The position numbers were made by a program, and so were the translations under genes. The notes under the pieces are model-generated. The model was not told the DNA's origin. It did no database searches and was given only the letters and a program-made list of their open reading frames with translations. A stretch of 13,790 bases of DNA from the NCBI RefSeq assembly GCF_949298305.1, contig NZ_CASFWU010000102.1, forward strand, positions 1 to 13,790, in the 5' to 3' direction. Source of the DNA: an uncultured Bacteroides sp. (GTDB lineage Bacteria > Bacteroidota > Bacteroidia > Bacteroidales > Bacteroidaceae). Positions 7,413 through 13,704 of the stretch are shown here, in pieces (within the stretch, counting starts at the first letter, position 1; every line of letters begins with the position of its first letter).

Positions 7413-8930
7413 TCATTTTTCTCCCTTCAGTATCTGGTAGACCAGCGGCAGGTTGACATGGCTACGCACGTGGTCGGCCAGCTTGTCGTACTGCTCTTCC
7501 TTGAACTGACGGTAATCGAAGGCGGTGCCTGCCGCTGCAACCTTGTCGGCAAACGGGGCAAGCAGGTAGTCGATGAACTGCGGATTGTCGAGGATGCCGT
7601 GTATGTAGGTACCCATACAAGTGCGATCCACCCAATAGCCATCGGCCTGTCCGTCTTCCATCCGTGTCAGGGGCGAATCGGGGGCACCCTCCACAGGAAC
7701 GGTGGCTCCCATGTGTATCTCGTAGCCGGACATCAGCGGGCCGGCAGTGTCCGTCCCCTCCTGACCGTTCAGCGTGAAGCGCACCTGGCGTGTCACTTTC
7801 TCGCCTGTCATGCGGGTTGTGACAGGAAGAAGTCCCAGCCCCGGCAGACGCTCAATCTCACCCTCGACGTGTTCTGGGTCAAGCACCTCCTGTCCCATCA
7901 GTTGATAGCCTCCGCAGATGCCCATGACGGTCGTTCCCTCGCGATGGGCCCGGATGACTGCCGCCGCCACGCCGTTGCGCCTCAGCTCGTAGAGGTCGTC
8001 TATCGTGCTTTTGGAGCCGGGCAGCAGGATGATGTCCGCCTTGGCCAGCTCGTCCACGTTGTTCGTATAGAAGAGGTGTACCCGCGGGTCGCGCTCCAGC
8101 ACATTGAAGTCGGTGAAGTTACTGAGGTGGCGCAGGAGCACCACTGCCACGTTCACCTTGCCGCGCTCGGTCTGTGCCGACTTGGTGGCAAGGGCCACGG
8201 AGTCCTCCTCCTCAATGTAGATATCCTTATAATAAGGTATAACACCCAGCACCGGAATGCCACACAACTCCTCCAGCATCCGCACCCCCGACTCGAACAG
8301 GCGTATGTCTCCCCTGAACTTGTTGATGAGAATGCCTTTGATGCGTTCCCGCTCGTGGGGACGCAACAGCTGCAACGAGCCGTAGACGCTGGCAAAGACA
8401 CCGCCGCGGTAAATGTCCGCCACCAGTATCACATCGGCACCAGCATGAAGGGCCATGGGCAGATTGACCAGGTCGGAGTCGCGCAGGTTGATTTCGGAGA
8501 TGCTGCCAGCTCCTTCCAGCACAATCGGATTGTAGCGCGCGGCCAGCCGGTCGTAGGCCTTGCACACTTCCTTGCGCAAGACGTCGCGCCCCTCGTGGCG
8601 GAAGTAGTCGTATGCGTCGCGGTTGCCTGCCGGACGGCCGTTGAGCACCACCTGCGAGGTATGGTCGGACTGCGGCTTCAACAGCAGCGGGTTCATGTCC
8701 GTATGGCAGGGGATGCCCGCCGCCTCGGCCTGCACAGCCTGCGCCCGCCCGATTTCCAGCCCCTCGGGCGTGGCGTATGAGTTGAGGGCCATATTCTGTG
8801 CCTTGAAGGGAGCGGGACGGTACCCGTCCTGCAAGAAAATGCGGCAGAAGGCTGCCGCAACGATGCTTTTCCCCACATCGCTGCCGGTGCCGGCAAACAT
8901 GACGGGATGAAGTTTTTCCTTATCTTCCAT
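7413..8930 (-). CDS. cobQ: Cobyric acid synthase (glutamine-hydrolysing)
   Basis: This enzyme amidates four side chains of adenosylcobyrinic a,c-diamide (b, d, e and g) using glutamine and ATP, giving adenosylcobyric acid. The frame extends to TTG 8948, but ATG 8930 starts the conserved part, giving 505 residues, normal for CobQ/CbiP. The N-terminal synthetase domain has the P-loop GTGSDVGKS (14-22) and FKAQNMALNSY (42-52). The C-terminal glutaminase-like domain has Cys339 in GICGGYQLMG and His444 in GTYIHGILDN. An upstream gap of 57 bp carries two -7 boxes, so it may have its own promoter in addition to read-through from the adenosyltransferase gene. Synonym: cbiP. Confidence 0.96.
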   Translation of the reverse strand: MEDKEKLHPVMFAGTGSDVGKSIVAAAFCRIFLQDGYRPAPFKAQNMALNSYATPEGLEIGRAQAVQAEAAGIPCHTDMNPLLLKPQSDHTSQVVLNGRPAGNRDAYDYFRHEGRDVLRKEVCKAYDRLAARYNPIVLEGAGSISEINLRDSDLVNLPMALHAGADVILVADIYRGGVFASVYGSLQLLRPHERERIKGILINKFRGDIRLFESGVRMLEELCGIPVLGVIPYYKDIYIEEEDSVALATKSAQTERGKVNVAVVLLRHLSNFTDFNVLERDPRVHLFYTNNVDELAKADIILLPGSKSTIDDLYELRRNGVAAAVIRAHREGTTVMGICGGYQLMGQEVLDPEHVEGEIERLPGLGLLPVTTRMTGEKVTRQVRFTLNGQEGTDTAGPLMSGYEIHMGATVPVEGAPDSPLTRMEDGQADGYWVDRTCMGTYIHGILDNPQFIDYLLAPFADKVAAAGTAFDYRQFKEEQYDKLADHVRSHVNLPLVYQILKGEK

Positions 8931-8972
8931 AACTGAATGCTTTTCCAAATGTCACACCACTGAAATGCGGTG

Positions 8973-8990
8973 CAAAGGTAATCAAAATTA
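8973..8990 (-). promoter_or_regulatory. Tandem -7 boxes upstream of cobQ
   Basis: On the minus strand two full matches to TAnnTTTG lie 2 bp apart: TAATTTTG (8990-8983), which begins at the stop codon of the adenosyltransferase gene, and TACCTTTG (8980-8973), 42 bp before the cobQ ATG. No clear -33 TTTG is at the expected distance. They suggest an internal promoter in the minus-strand group. Confidence 0.5.
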
Positions 8991-9572
8991 TCGCTCCGGC
9001 GTATCCTGCCGTTTCCGCTTATAGGCAAATTCCTGCCATTTCTCTTCCGGCCAGTCCTGCCGCTGCATCTCCATGCGAGCCATGACAAAGAAGAGGTCGG
9101 ACAGGCGGTTGACCAGACGCAGAATGTCGGCATCGACGGGGTCCTGCCGGTTCAGCGTCCACAACCTGCGCTCGGCACGCCGCGCCACCGTGCGGGCAAA
9201 ATGGAGCTGGGCGGAGACAGGCGTCCCGCCCGGCAGCAGGAAGTAGCCGTGGTCTGCAAGCCGGACGGTCATGGTGTCCATCTCCTGCTCCAGGCGCAGG
9301 GTCAGTTGGGCCGCCCCCAGCGGATTGGGATTGGTCACTCCGGCCGGCGTGGCCACATGGCTCATCACCGCCATCAGCTCGCGCTGGATGGCGTGCAGCA
9401 ATTCCTGCCACGCATCATCCGGCGGCAGCATGGAGCGGACGATGCCTATCAGGGCGTTCAGTTCGTCCAGGCAACCATTGGCCTCGATGCGAATGTCGTC
9501 TTTGGGCACACGGGTACCGCCGTGAATGCCGGTGGTGCCCTTGTCGCCCGTTCGGGTATAGATTCTTTTCAT
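8988..9572 (-). CDS. Corrinoid adenosyltransferase, PduO type
   Basis: This transfers the 5'-deoxyadenosyl group of ATP to reduced cob(I)alamin or its corrinoid precursors, forming the Co-C bond. The 194 residues match the single-domain PduO/MMAB family. The N-terminal ATP-binding signature reads YTRTGDKGTTGIHGG (5-19), then RVPKDDIRIEANG (21-33) and LDELN (35-39). Later motifs are FLLPGG (111-116), ARTVARRAERR (126-136) and NRLSDLFFVMAR (155-166), all expected in trimeric PduO enzymes. The pattern differs from the CobA/BtuR P-loop family. It lies 11 bp downstream of cbiA on the same strand, matching adenosylation early in the pathway. The C-terminal tail is basic and not conserved. Confidence 0.94.
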   Translation of the reverse strand: MKRIYTRTGDKGTTGIHGGTRVPKDDIRIEANGCLDELNALIGIVRSMLPPDDAWQELLHAIQRELMAVMSHVATPAGVTNPNPLGAAQLTLRLEQEMDTMTVRLADHGYFLLPGGTPVSAQLHFARTVARRAERRLWTLNRQDPVDADILRLVNRLSDLFFVMARMEMQRQDWPEEKWQEFAYKRKRQDTPER

Positions 9573-9583
9573 GCGTTACGTCT

Positions 9584-10948
9584 TTAAAACAATTTCCAGA
9601 TGTCCGTTTCCCCCCAATACAGATGGGTGTAACTGGCCAGGGTGTTCTTGTATCGGAAGACAGGCGTGTCCACCGCCTCTCCCCTGGCATTGCAGACCGC
9701 AGCCACCGACACGGGCAACGGACGGTCACCGTCGGTCACGAACTGGGTGTAGTGAAATTCGTGACCGGACAACTGCTGGCCTCCGTAGTCGAACCTGCGG
9801 TAACCCAGGCTCAAGCGCCGGTGTTGCTTCCGGTTGGAGATGGCAAAGGGGAACAGCCCCACCATGGGGTCGAAACGGGGGGCGGCCTGCGCGTCGTCGC
9901 CGTCCTGCCAGATGCCGGCCGACAGATAAATCATACCGCCACACTCGGCCAGCACGCGTCCGCCCTCCTCGGCATAGCGGCGGATGGAGGCCACGGTGCT
10001 TTTGGCCTGCATCAGCTGGCGGATGTGCTTCTCGGGATAGCCGCCCGGCAGATAGAGCAAATCCGTATCCGCCGGAAGCGTGAAAGGCTGCTCGGGGTCG
10101 AAGAAGGTGACGCGCCCCATGCCACGCAGCATGTCGATATGCTCCTGATAGATGAACGAGAACGCGTCTTCGTTGCGGGCCACCAGGATGTGCTTGTCGC
10201 CCGGGAGCTGCGGCTGTCCGTCAGCAGGCTCAACCGCCGGCAGGCAGGTGTCGGCCAGCAGGCGGTCGCAATCCACATGCTCCTCCAGCAGGTCGGCCAG
10301 CAGGCCGATGGCATCCGTTCCCCGCGAGCAGCTGAAGTCGAGCCCCAGGTAACGCGAGCCCTGCTCCAGCTCCGCCCGCTTGGGCAGATAGCCCAGACAG
10401 GGCACGTCCAGCTCGGCACACACTTCCTGCAACAGGGCATAGTGGCGCGCAGAGCCCACGCGGTTGAAGATGACCCCGGCAATGCGGACATCCGGACGGA
10501 AGCCGATGAACCCCGCCAGCAGGGGAGCCATGGAATAGGCGGCAGACTTGGCATCGACCACCAGCACCACCGGCAGTCGCAGCAGACGGGCTATCTCGGC
10601 CGACGAGCCGCGGTCGCGGTCGTAACCGTCGTACATCCCCATCATGCCCTCCACTATGCAGGCATCGGCACCAGCCGCATAGCGGGCATAAATCCGGCGC
10701 ACGTGCGAGGCGGAAGCCATAAAGCTGTCCAGATTGACCGAAGGGCGTCCGCACACCGCCGCATGGTACTTGGTATCAATGTAGTCAGGCCCGCACTTGA
10801 AGGGCTGCACCTTCAGCCCCTTTCGGACCAGCAGGGCCATCAGCCCGCGGCTCACCGTGGTCTTGCCCGAGCCGGACGTGGGAGCCGCTATCAGAAACTG
10901 AGGCTTGCGGCCTTCCGCCAGCCACCTTTCGGCAATGGTTCCTTTCAT
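9584..10948 (-). CDS. cbiA: Cobyrinic acid a,c-diamide synthase
   Basis: This amidates the a and c acetate side chains of cobyrinic acid using glutamine and ATP. ATG 10948 gives 454 residues, the normal length. An AAGGA site lies 7 bases before it and a TACCTTTG box 23 bp before it. The upstream in-frame start at 11014 precedes that promoter, so I reject it. The N-terminal synthetase domain has APTSGSGKTT (22-31) and KCGPDYIDT (51-59). The C-terminal glutaminase domain has Cys336 in ECGGM, HEFHY near 396-400, and a terminal His442 in THLYWG. It is the first gene of the minus-strand group, 11 bp before the adenosyltransferase gene. It implies a substrate of cobyrinic acid, made elsewhere or salvaged. 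Confidence 0.96.
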   Translation of the reverse strand: MKGTIAERWLAEGRKPQFLIAAPTSGSGKTTVSRGLMALLVRKGLKVQPFKCGPDYIDTKYHAAVCGRPSVNLDSFMASASHVRRIYARYAAGADACIVEGMMGMYDGYDRDRGSSAEIARLLRLPVVLVVDAKSAAYSMAPLLAGFIGFRPDVRIAGVIFNRVGSARHYALLQEVCAELDVPCLGYLPKRAELEQGSRYLGLDFSCSRGTDAIGLLADLLEEHVDCDRLLADTCLPAVEPADGQPQLPGDKHILVARNEDAFSFIYQEHIDMLRGMGRVTFFDPEQPFTLPADTDLLYLPGGYPEKHIRQLMQAKSTVASIRRYAEEGGRVLAECGGMIYLSAGIWQDGDDAQAAPRFDPMVGLFPFAISNRKQHRRLSLGYRRFDYGGQQLSGHEFHYTQFVTDGDRPLPVSVAAVCNARGEAVDTPVFRYKNTLASYTHLYWGETDIWKLF

Positions 10949-10970
10949 TTTTTTCCTTTTTATTTGGCGG

Positions 10971-10978
10971 CAAAGGTA
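10971..10978 (-). promoter_or_regulatory. -7 box for the cbiA operon
   Basis: TACCTTTG on the minus strand is a full match to TAnnTTTG, 22 bp upstream of the cbiA ATG at 10948. It fixes the start choice for cbiA. No convincing -33 element is seen. The 105-bp divergent region is too short for a cobalamin riboswitch on the cbiA side. Confidence 0.6.
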
Positions 10979-10999
10979 AAAAAACTCCTGCAAAACCTT

Positions 11000-11007
11000 T
11001 ATCTTAG
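11000..11007 (+). promoter_or_regulatory. Weak -7 box for the kinase-RapZ gene
   Basis: TATCTTAG matches TAnnTTTG at 7 of 8 positions, 46 bp before the ATG at 11054. It is divergent from the cbiA promoter and about 20 bp from it, so one bound factor could affect both. This is a weak call. Confidence 0.35.
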
Positions 11008-11053
11008 CCGCCAATAAATAGACAACCGAATCAAAAACAGGACCTCTGACAAT

Positions 11054-12484
11054 ATGATTACCGAAGAACTAAGCAAGCTCTACGCCACAGCCGTAGGGCA
11101 CGAACCGGAAACAATCGAAGAACTGCCCTCGTCGGGCTCCAACCGCCGCTACTTCCGCCTGAAGGGCGAACCCACCCTGATAGGAGTGAGTGGCGAATCG
11201 GCAGAAGAAAACCGCACTTTCCTCTATATGGCCGCACACTTCCGGCAAAAGGGGCTGCCCGTGCCCGCCATAGTGGCACGCTCGGCCGACGACCTCTATT
11301 ACCTGCAAGAAGACCTGGGCGACACCCTGCTGTTCAACGCCATCGAGAAAGGGCGCAAGACCAGCGTGTTCAGCGAAGAAGAGAAACAACTGCTCCGCAA
11401 GACCATCCGCCTGCTGCCCGCCGTGCAGTTTGCCGGAGGCGACGGCTTGGACTTCAGCCGCTGCTACCCGCAGGCCGAGTTCAACCGCCGCAGCATCCTG
11501 TGGGACCTGAACTACTTCAAATACTGCTTCCTCAAGGCCACCGGCCTCGACTTTCAGGAAGACCGCCTGGAGGACGACTTCCAGAAGATGGCCGACGTGC
11601 TGTTGCGCAGCAGTTCGGCCACCTTCATGTACCGCGACTTCCAGAGCCGCAACGTGATGATCAAGGACGGGGAGCCGTGGCTGATAGACTTCCAGGGCGG
11701 ACGCAAGGGTCCCGTCTACTACGACGTGGCCTCCTTCCTCTGGCAGGCCAAGGCCAACTATCCCGACAGCCTCCGCCACGAACTGCTCCAGGAATACATC
11801 GAGGCCGTGCGCAAATACCAGCCTGTGGACGAAAACTATTTCCACGCCCAGCTGCGCCACTTCGTGCTGTTCCGCACCTTGCAGGTACTGGGCGCCTACG
11901 GCTTCCGCGGCTATTTCGAGAAGAAGCCCCACTTCATGCAGAGCGTGCCGTTTGCCATCGGCAACCTGCGCCGCCTGCTGCAGGAGCCCTACCCCGAATA
12001 TCCCTACCTCTGCCAGCTGCTGCGCAGCCTCACCGAGCTGAAGCAGTTCAGCGACGAACTGCAAAAGCGTGCGCTCAAGGTCGAAGTGACCAGCTTTGCC
12101 TACAAGAAAGGAATACCCGACGACACCTCGGGCAACGGGGGCGGATTTGTGTTCGACTGCCGCGCCGTCAACAACCCCGGCAAGTACGAACGCTACAAGC
12201 CCTTCACCGGCCTGGACGAGCCCGTCATCCGCTTCCTGGAGGAAGACGGAGAAATCACCACCTTCCTGGAGCACGTCTACGCCCTGGTGGACGCCTCGGT
12301 TAAGCGATACCTGGAGCGCGGCTTCACCCACCTGTCCGTGTGCTTCGGATGCACCGGCGGACAACACCGTTCCGTCTACAGCGCCCAGCACCTGGCCGAA
12401 CACCTGAACCGCAAGTTTGGCGTGGAGGTCCATCTGGTACACCGCGAGCAGAACATCGAACAAACCTTCCAACCACAAAACTGA
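11054..12484 (+). CDS. AmgK-like sugar kinase fused to a RapZ C-terminal domain
   Basis: This 476-residue protein has two domains. Residues 1-330 are an aminoglycoside-phosphotransferase-like kinase. SSGSNRRYFRL (26-36) is the nucleotide loop, MYRDFQSRN has Asp195 and Asn200 as the catalytic-loop pair, and IDFQGGRKGPVYYDVASFL (211-229) has Asp212 as the metal ligand. The DFQ-GP-YDxASL pattern fits AmgK, which makes MurNAc- or GlcNAc-alpha-1-phosphate. Residues about 341-470 match the C-terminal domain of RapZ: FVFDCRAVNNPG (365-376), TGLDEPV (385-391), and GCTGGQHRSVY (432-442). In E. coli this domain binds glucosamine-6-phosphate and small RNA; the RapZ P-loop domain is absent here. A MurU-like gene follows after 7 bp. 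The substrate is inferred from this neighbour. Confidence 0.88.
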   Translation: MITEELSKLYATAVGHEPETIEELPSSGSNRRYFRLKGEPTLIGVSGESAEENRTFLYMAAHFRQKGLPVPAIVARSADDLYYLQEDLGDTLLFNAIEKGRKTSVFSEEEKQLLRKTIRLLPAVQFAGGDGLDFSRCYPQAEFNRRSILWDLNYFKYCFLKATGLDFQEDRLEDDFQKMADVLLRSSSATFMYRDFQSRNVMIKDGEPWLIDFQGGRKGPVYYDVASFLWQAKANYPDSLRHELLQEYIEAVRKYQPVDENYFHAQLRHFVLFRTLQVLGAYGFRGYFEKKPHFMQSVPFAIGNLRRLLQEPYPEYPYLCQLLRSLTELKQFSDELQKRALKVEVTSFAYKKGIPDDTSGNGGGFVFDCRAVNNPGKYERYKPFTGLDEPVIRFLEEDGEITTFLEHVYALVDASVKRYLERGFTHLSVCFGCTGGQHRSVYSAQHLAEHLNRKFGVEVHLVHREQNIEQTFQPQN

Positions 12485-12491
12485 AACCCGC

Positions 12492-13247
12492 ATGAAAGCC
12501 ATGATATTTGCAGCCGGACTGGGCACCCGGCTCCGCCCGCTGACGGACAACATGCCCAAGGCCCTCGTCCCCATAGCCGGCAAGCCCATGCTGGAGCGCG
12601 TCATACTCCGGCTGAAGGAGGCCGGCTTCGACGACATCACCGTCAACATCCACCACTTCGGCCAGCAGATTGTGGACTTCCTCCAGGCCCACGGAAACTT
12701 CGGCGTGGACATCCACATCAGCGACGAGCGCAACGAACTGCTGGATACGGGCGGTGGCATCCGCCAGGCAATGCCCTACCTCGACGGCAAGGAGCCCATA
12801 CTGATACACAACGCCGACATCCTGTCGGACATCGACCTCAAGGCCCTCTACCGCCACCACCAGGAAAGCAACGCCGACGCCACCCTGCTCGTCAGCCACC
12901 GGAAGACCTCGCGCTACCTGCTGCTGGACGACAGCCTCCTGCTGCGGGGCTGGATAAACAAGCAGACGGGCGAGGTACGGCCCGAAGGATTCGACCCGCA
13001 CGCCACTGAACTTCAGGAATACGCCTTCGGCGGCATCCACGTCATCTCTCCCACCCTCTTCCGGCTCATGGACGAAGGCTCCTGGACGGGCAAGTTCTCC
13101 ATCATCCCCTTCTACCTGTCGGTCTGCCGCCGCATCCGCATCCAGGGCTATCCCCTTCAGGGCTTCCACTGGTTCGACATCGGCAAGCCGGAGACTTTAA
13201 TTCTTGCCGAAGCCTACTGTCAGAATACGGAATTTTTAAAAGAATAA
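12492..13247 (+). CDS. MurU-like sugar-1-phosphate nucleotidyltransferase
   Basis: This probably converts MurNAc-alpha-1-phosphate and UTP to UDP-MurNAc and pyrophosphate, bypassing de novo synthesis in cell-wall recycling. The frame is open from 12417, but ATG 12492 begins at the family N-terminus and lies 7 bp after the kinase stop, giving 251 residues. The nucleotide-binding signature is AAGLGTRLRPLT (7-18) with PKALVP (22-27). HNADIL holds Asp109, the expected metal ligand. WFDIGKPE (227-234) holds the second Asp at 229. The family includes other uridylyl-, guanylyl- and thymidylyltransferases. The call as MurU rests on the AmgK-like partner upstream. No clear plus-strand terminator follows closely. 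Confidence 0.88.
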   Translation: MKAMIFAAGLGTRLRPLTDNMPKALVPIAGKPMLERVILRLKEAGFDDITVNIHHFGQQIVDFLQAHGNFGVDIHISDERNELLDTGGGIRQAMPYLDGKEPILIHNADILSDIDLKALYRHHQESNADATLLVSHRKTSRYLLLDDSLLLRGWINKQTGEVRPEGFDPHATELQEYAFGGIHVISPTLFRLMDEGSWTGKFSIIPFYLSVCRRIRIQGYPLQGFHWFDIGKPETLILAEAYCQNTEFLKE

Positions 13248-13287
13248 TACAGATTTTCAACATTCAAAAAAAATACAATTTTGTGTT

Positions 13288-13345
13288 GGAAACTTATCTG
13301 TTAAAATGACACATTTTGATTTGGGAAAGTCACACAAAGCGATTT
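13288..13345. repeat. Intergenic repeat, copy 1
   Basis: This 58-bp unit matches copy 2 (13478-13535) at 53 of 58 positions with no gaps, exactly 190 bp apart. It contains ACACATTTTGATTTGG and CACACAAAGCGATTT, both shared. I do not recognise the repeat family. Confidence 0.8.
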
Positions 13346-13394
13346 ACGTTTTTTAAAACGACCAAACTTTTACGTAATATTTCCCAAGAAAAAA

Positions 13395-13434
13395 ACAGTG
13401 ATTTAGTGGTGTTTAAACTCCATTAAATCGCTGT
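13395..13434 (-). terminator. 40-bp near-palindrome, possible minus-strand terminator
   Basis: ACAGTGATTTA (13395-13405) pairs with TAAATCGCTGT (13424-13434) around a central GTTTAAAC. The fold has 20 potential pairs with two G-T pairs and one T-T mismatch. On the minus strand a run of seven Ts follows at once, as in an intrinsic terminator. The arms share the AGCGATTTA word with the flanking direct repeats, so it may belong to the repeat element. Confidence 0.5.
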
Positions 13435-13477
13435 TTGAATGTCATTCAAAAAATCCAAAAATGTCACATTTTATTCT

Positions 13478-13535
13478 GGGAACCAATCTGTTAAAATTAC
13501 ACATTTTGATTTGGAAAAGTCACACAAAGCGATTT
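13478..13535. repeat. Intergenic repeat, copy 2
   Basis: This is the second copy of the 58-bp unit. A partial third relative, CACATTTTATTCTGGGAA (13466-13482), runs directly into it and resembles the ACACATTTTGATTTGGGAA part of copy 1. Confidence 0.8.
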
Positions 13536-13624
13536 GCAGTTTTTAATTGTCCCGAAAAAAGGACCCTGAATTTGCACCTGACAAACTTCGTAGAAACGCC
13601 ATATTCTGCTTCCGCCCGGAAATG

Positions 13625-13658
13625 AAAAAAGCCCTGATTCTGTTGTGAATCAGAGCTT
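13625..13658 (-). terminator. Strong minus-strand terminator left by a tRNA-Asp gene
   Basis: On the minus strand AAGCTCTGATTC and GAATCAGGGCTT pair over 12 bp (one T-G pair) around ACAACA, followed by six Ts (13630-13625). It begins 22 bp after the tRNA-Asp 3'-end fragment on the same strand, which suggests it is the original terminator of that tRNA gene. Confidence 0.8.
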
Positions 13659-13680
13659 CTCCTAATTTTGCTTTGTAAAC

Positions 13681-13699
13681 TGGCGGTGCGGACGGGACT
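13681..13699 (-). pseudogene. 3' fragment of tRNA-Asp, probable att site
   Basis: The minus strand reads AGTCCCGTCCGCACCGCCA. This has the layout of a bacterial tRNA-Asp 3' end: the last T-loop bases AGT, T-stem strand CCCGT, acceptor strand CCGCACC, discriminator G, then CCA. E. coli tRNA-Asp ends in GTTCGAGTCCCGTCCGTTCCGCCA, which differs only in the acceptor bases. Beyond 13699 the tRNA match breaks down (TTAAAGT in place of TTCGAGT) and no D or anticodon arm is present in the remaining 91 bases. A strong terminator lies 22 bp downstream. I interpret it as the far attachment site of an element that lies to the right, with the intact tRNA beyond that element. Confidence 0.65.
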
Positions 13700-13704
13700 T
13701 TAAC

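Larger units (their letters stand above)
13248..13620. other. AT-rich intergenic region with a repeat cluster, no gene seen
   Basis: No frame here reads like a protein; the longest pieces are short and full of stops. A 7-of-8 promoter-like box (CAATTTTG) lies at 13277-13284. The rest is dominated by the repeat copies and the palindrome listed separately. Positions 13547-13620 are less AT-rich and show nothing I recognise. Confidence 0.6.

Noticed and set aside
7320..8780. Long plus-strand open frame (486 codons) opposite cobQ
   Set aside because: It mirrors the coding frame of a well-supported CobQ in G+C-rich DNA, and its translation has no recognisable motif.
10946..11014. Upstream in-frame start for cbiA at 11014
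   Set aside because: It lies before the TACCTTTG promoter box, and the added residues are not part of the family. ATG 10948 has a good ribosome-binding site.
9623..11017. Long plus-strand open frame (464 codons) opposite cbiA
   Set aside because: Same reason: cbiA has a full set of catalytic motifs, and the antisense product is low in motifs and rich in Gln, His and Arg.
11054..12484. The kinase gene as a threonine kinase supplying the cobalamin pathway
   Set aside because: It sits beside B12 genes, but known PduX is a GHMP-type kinase. The RapZ fusion and the adjacent MurU-like gene point to amino-sugar recycling.
11069..12760. Long minus-strand open frame (563 codons) opposite the kinase-RapZ gene
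   Set aside because: It is an antisense shadow extending across two sense genes with clear domains. The Val/Leu/Gln-rich product is typical of such shadows.
13557..13607. Small minus-strand frame of about 19 codons
   Set aside because: Too short, no supported start site and no known family.
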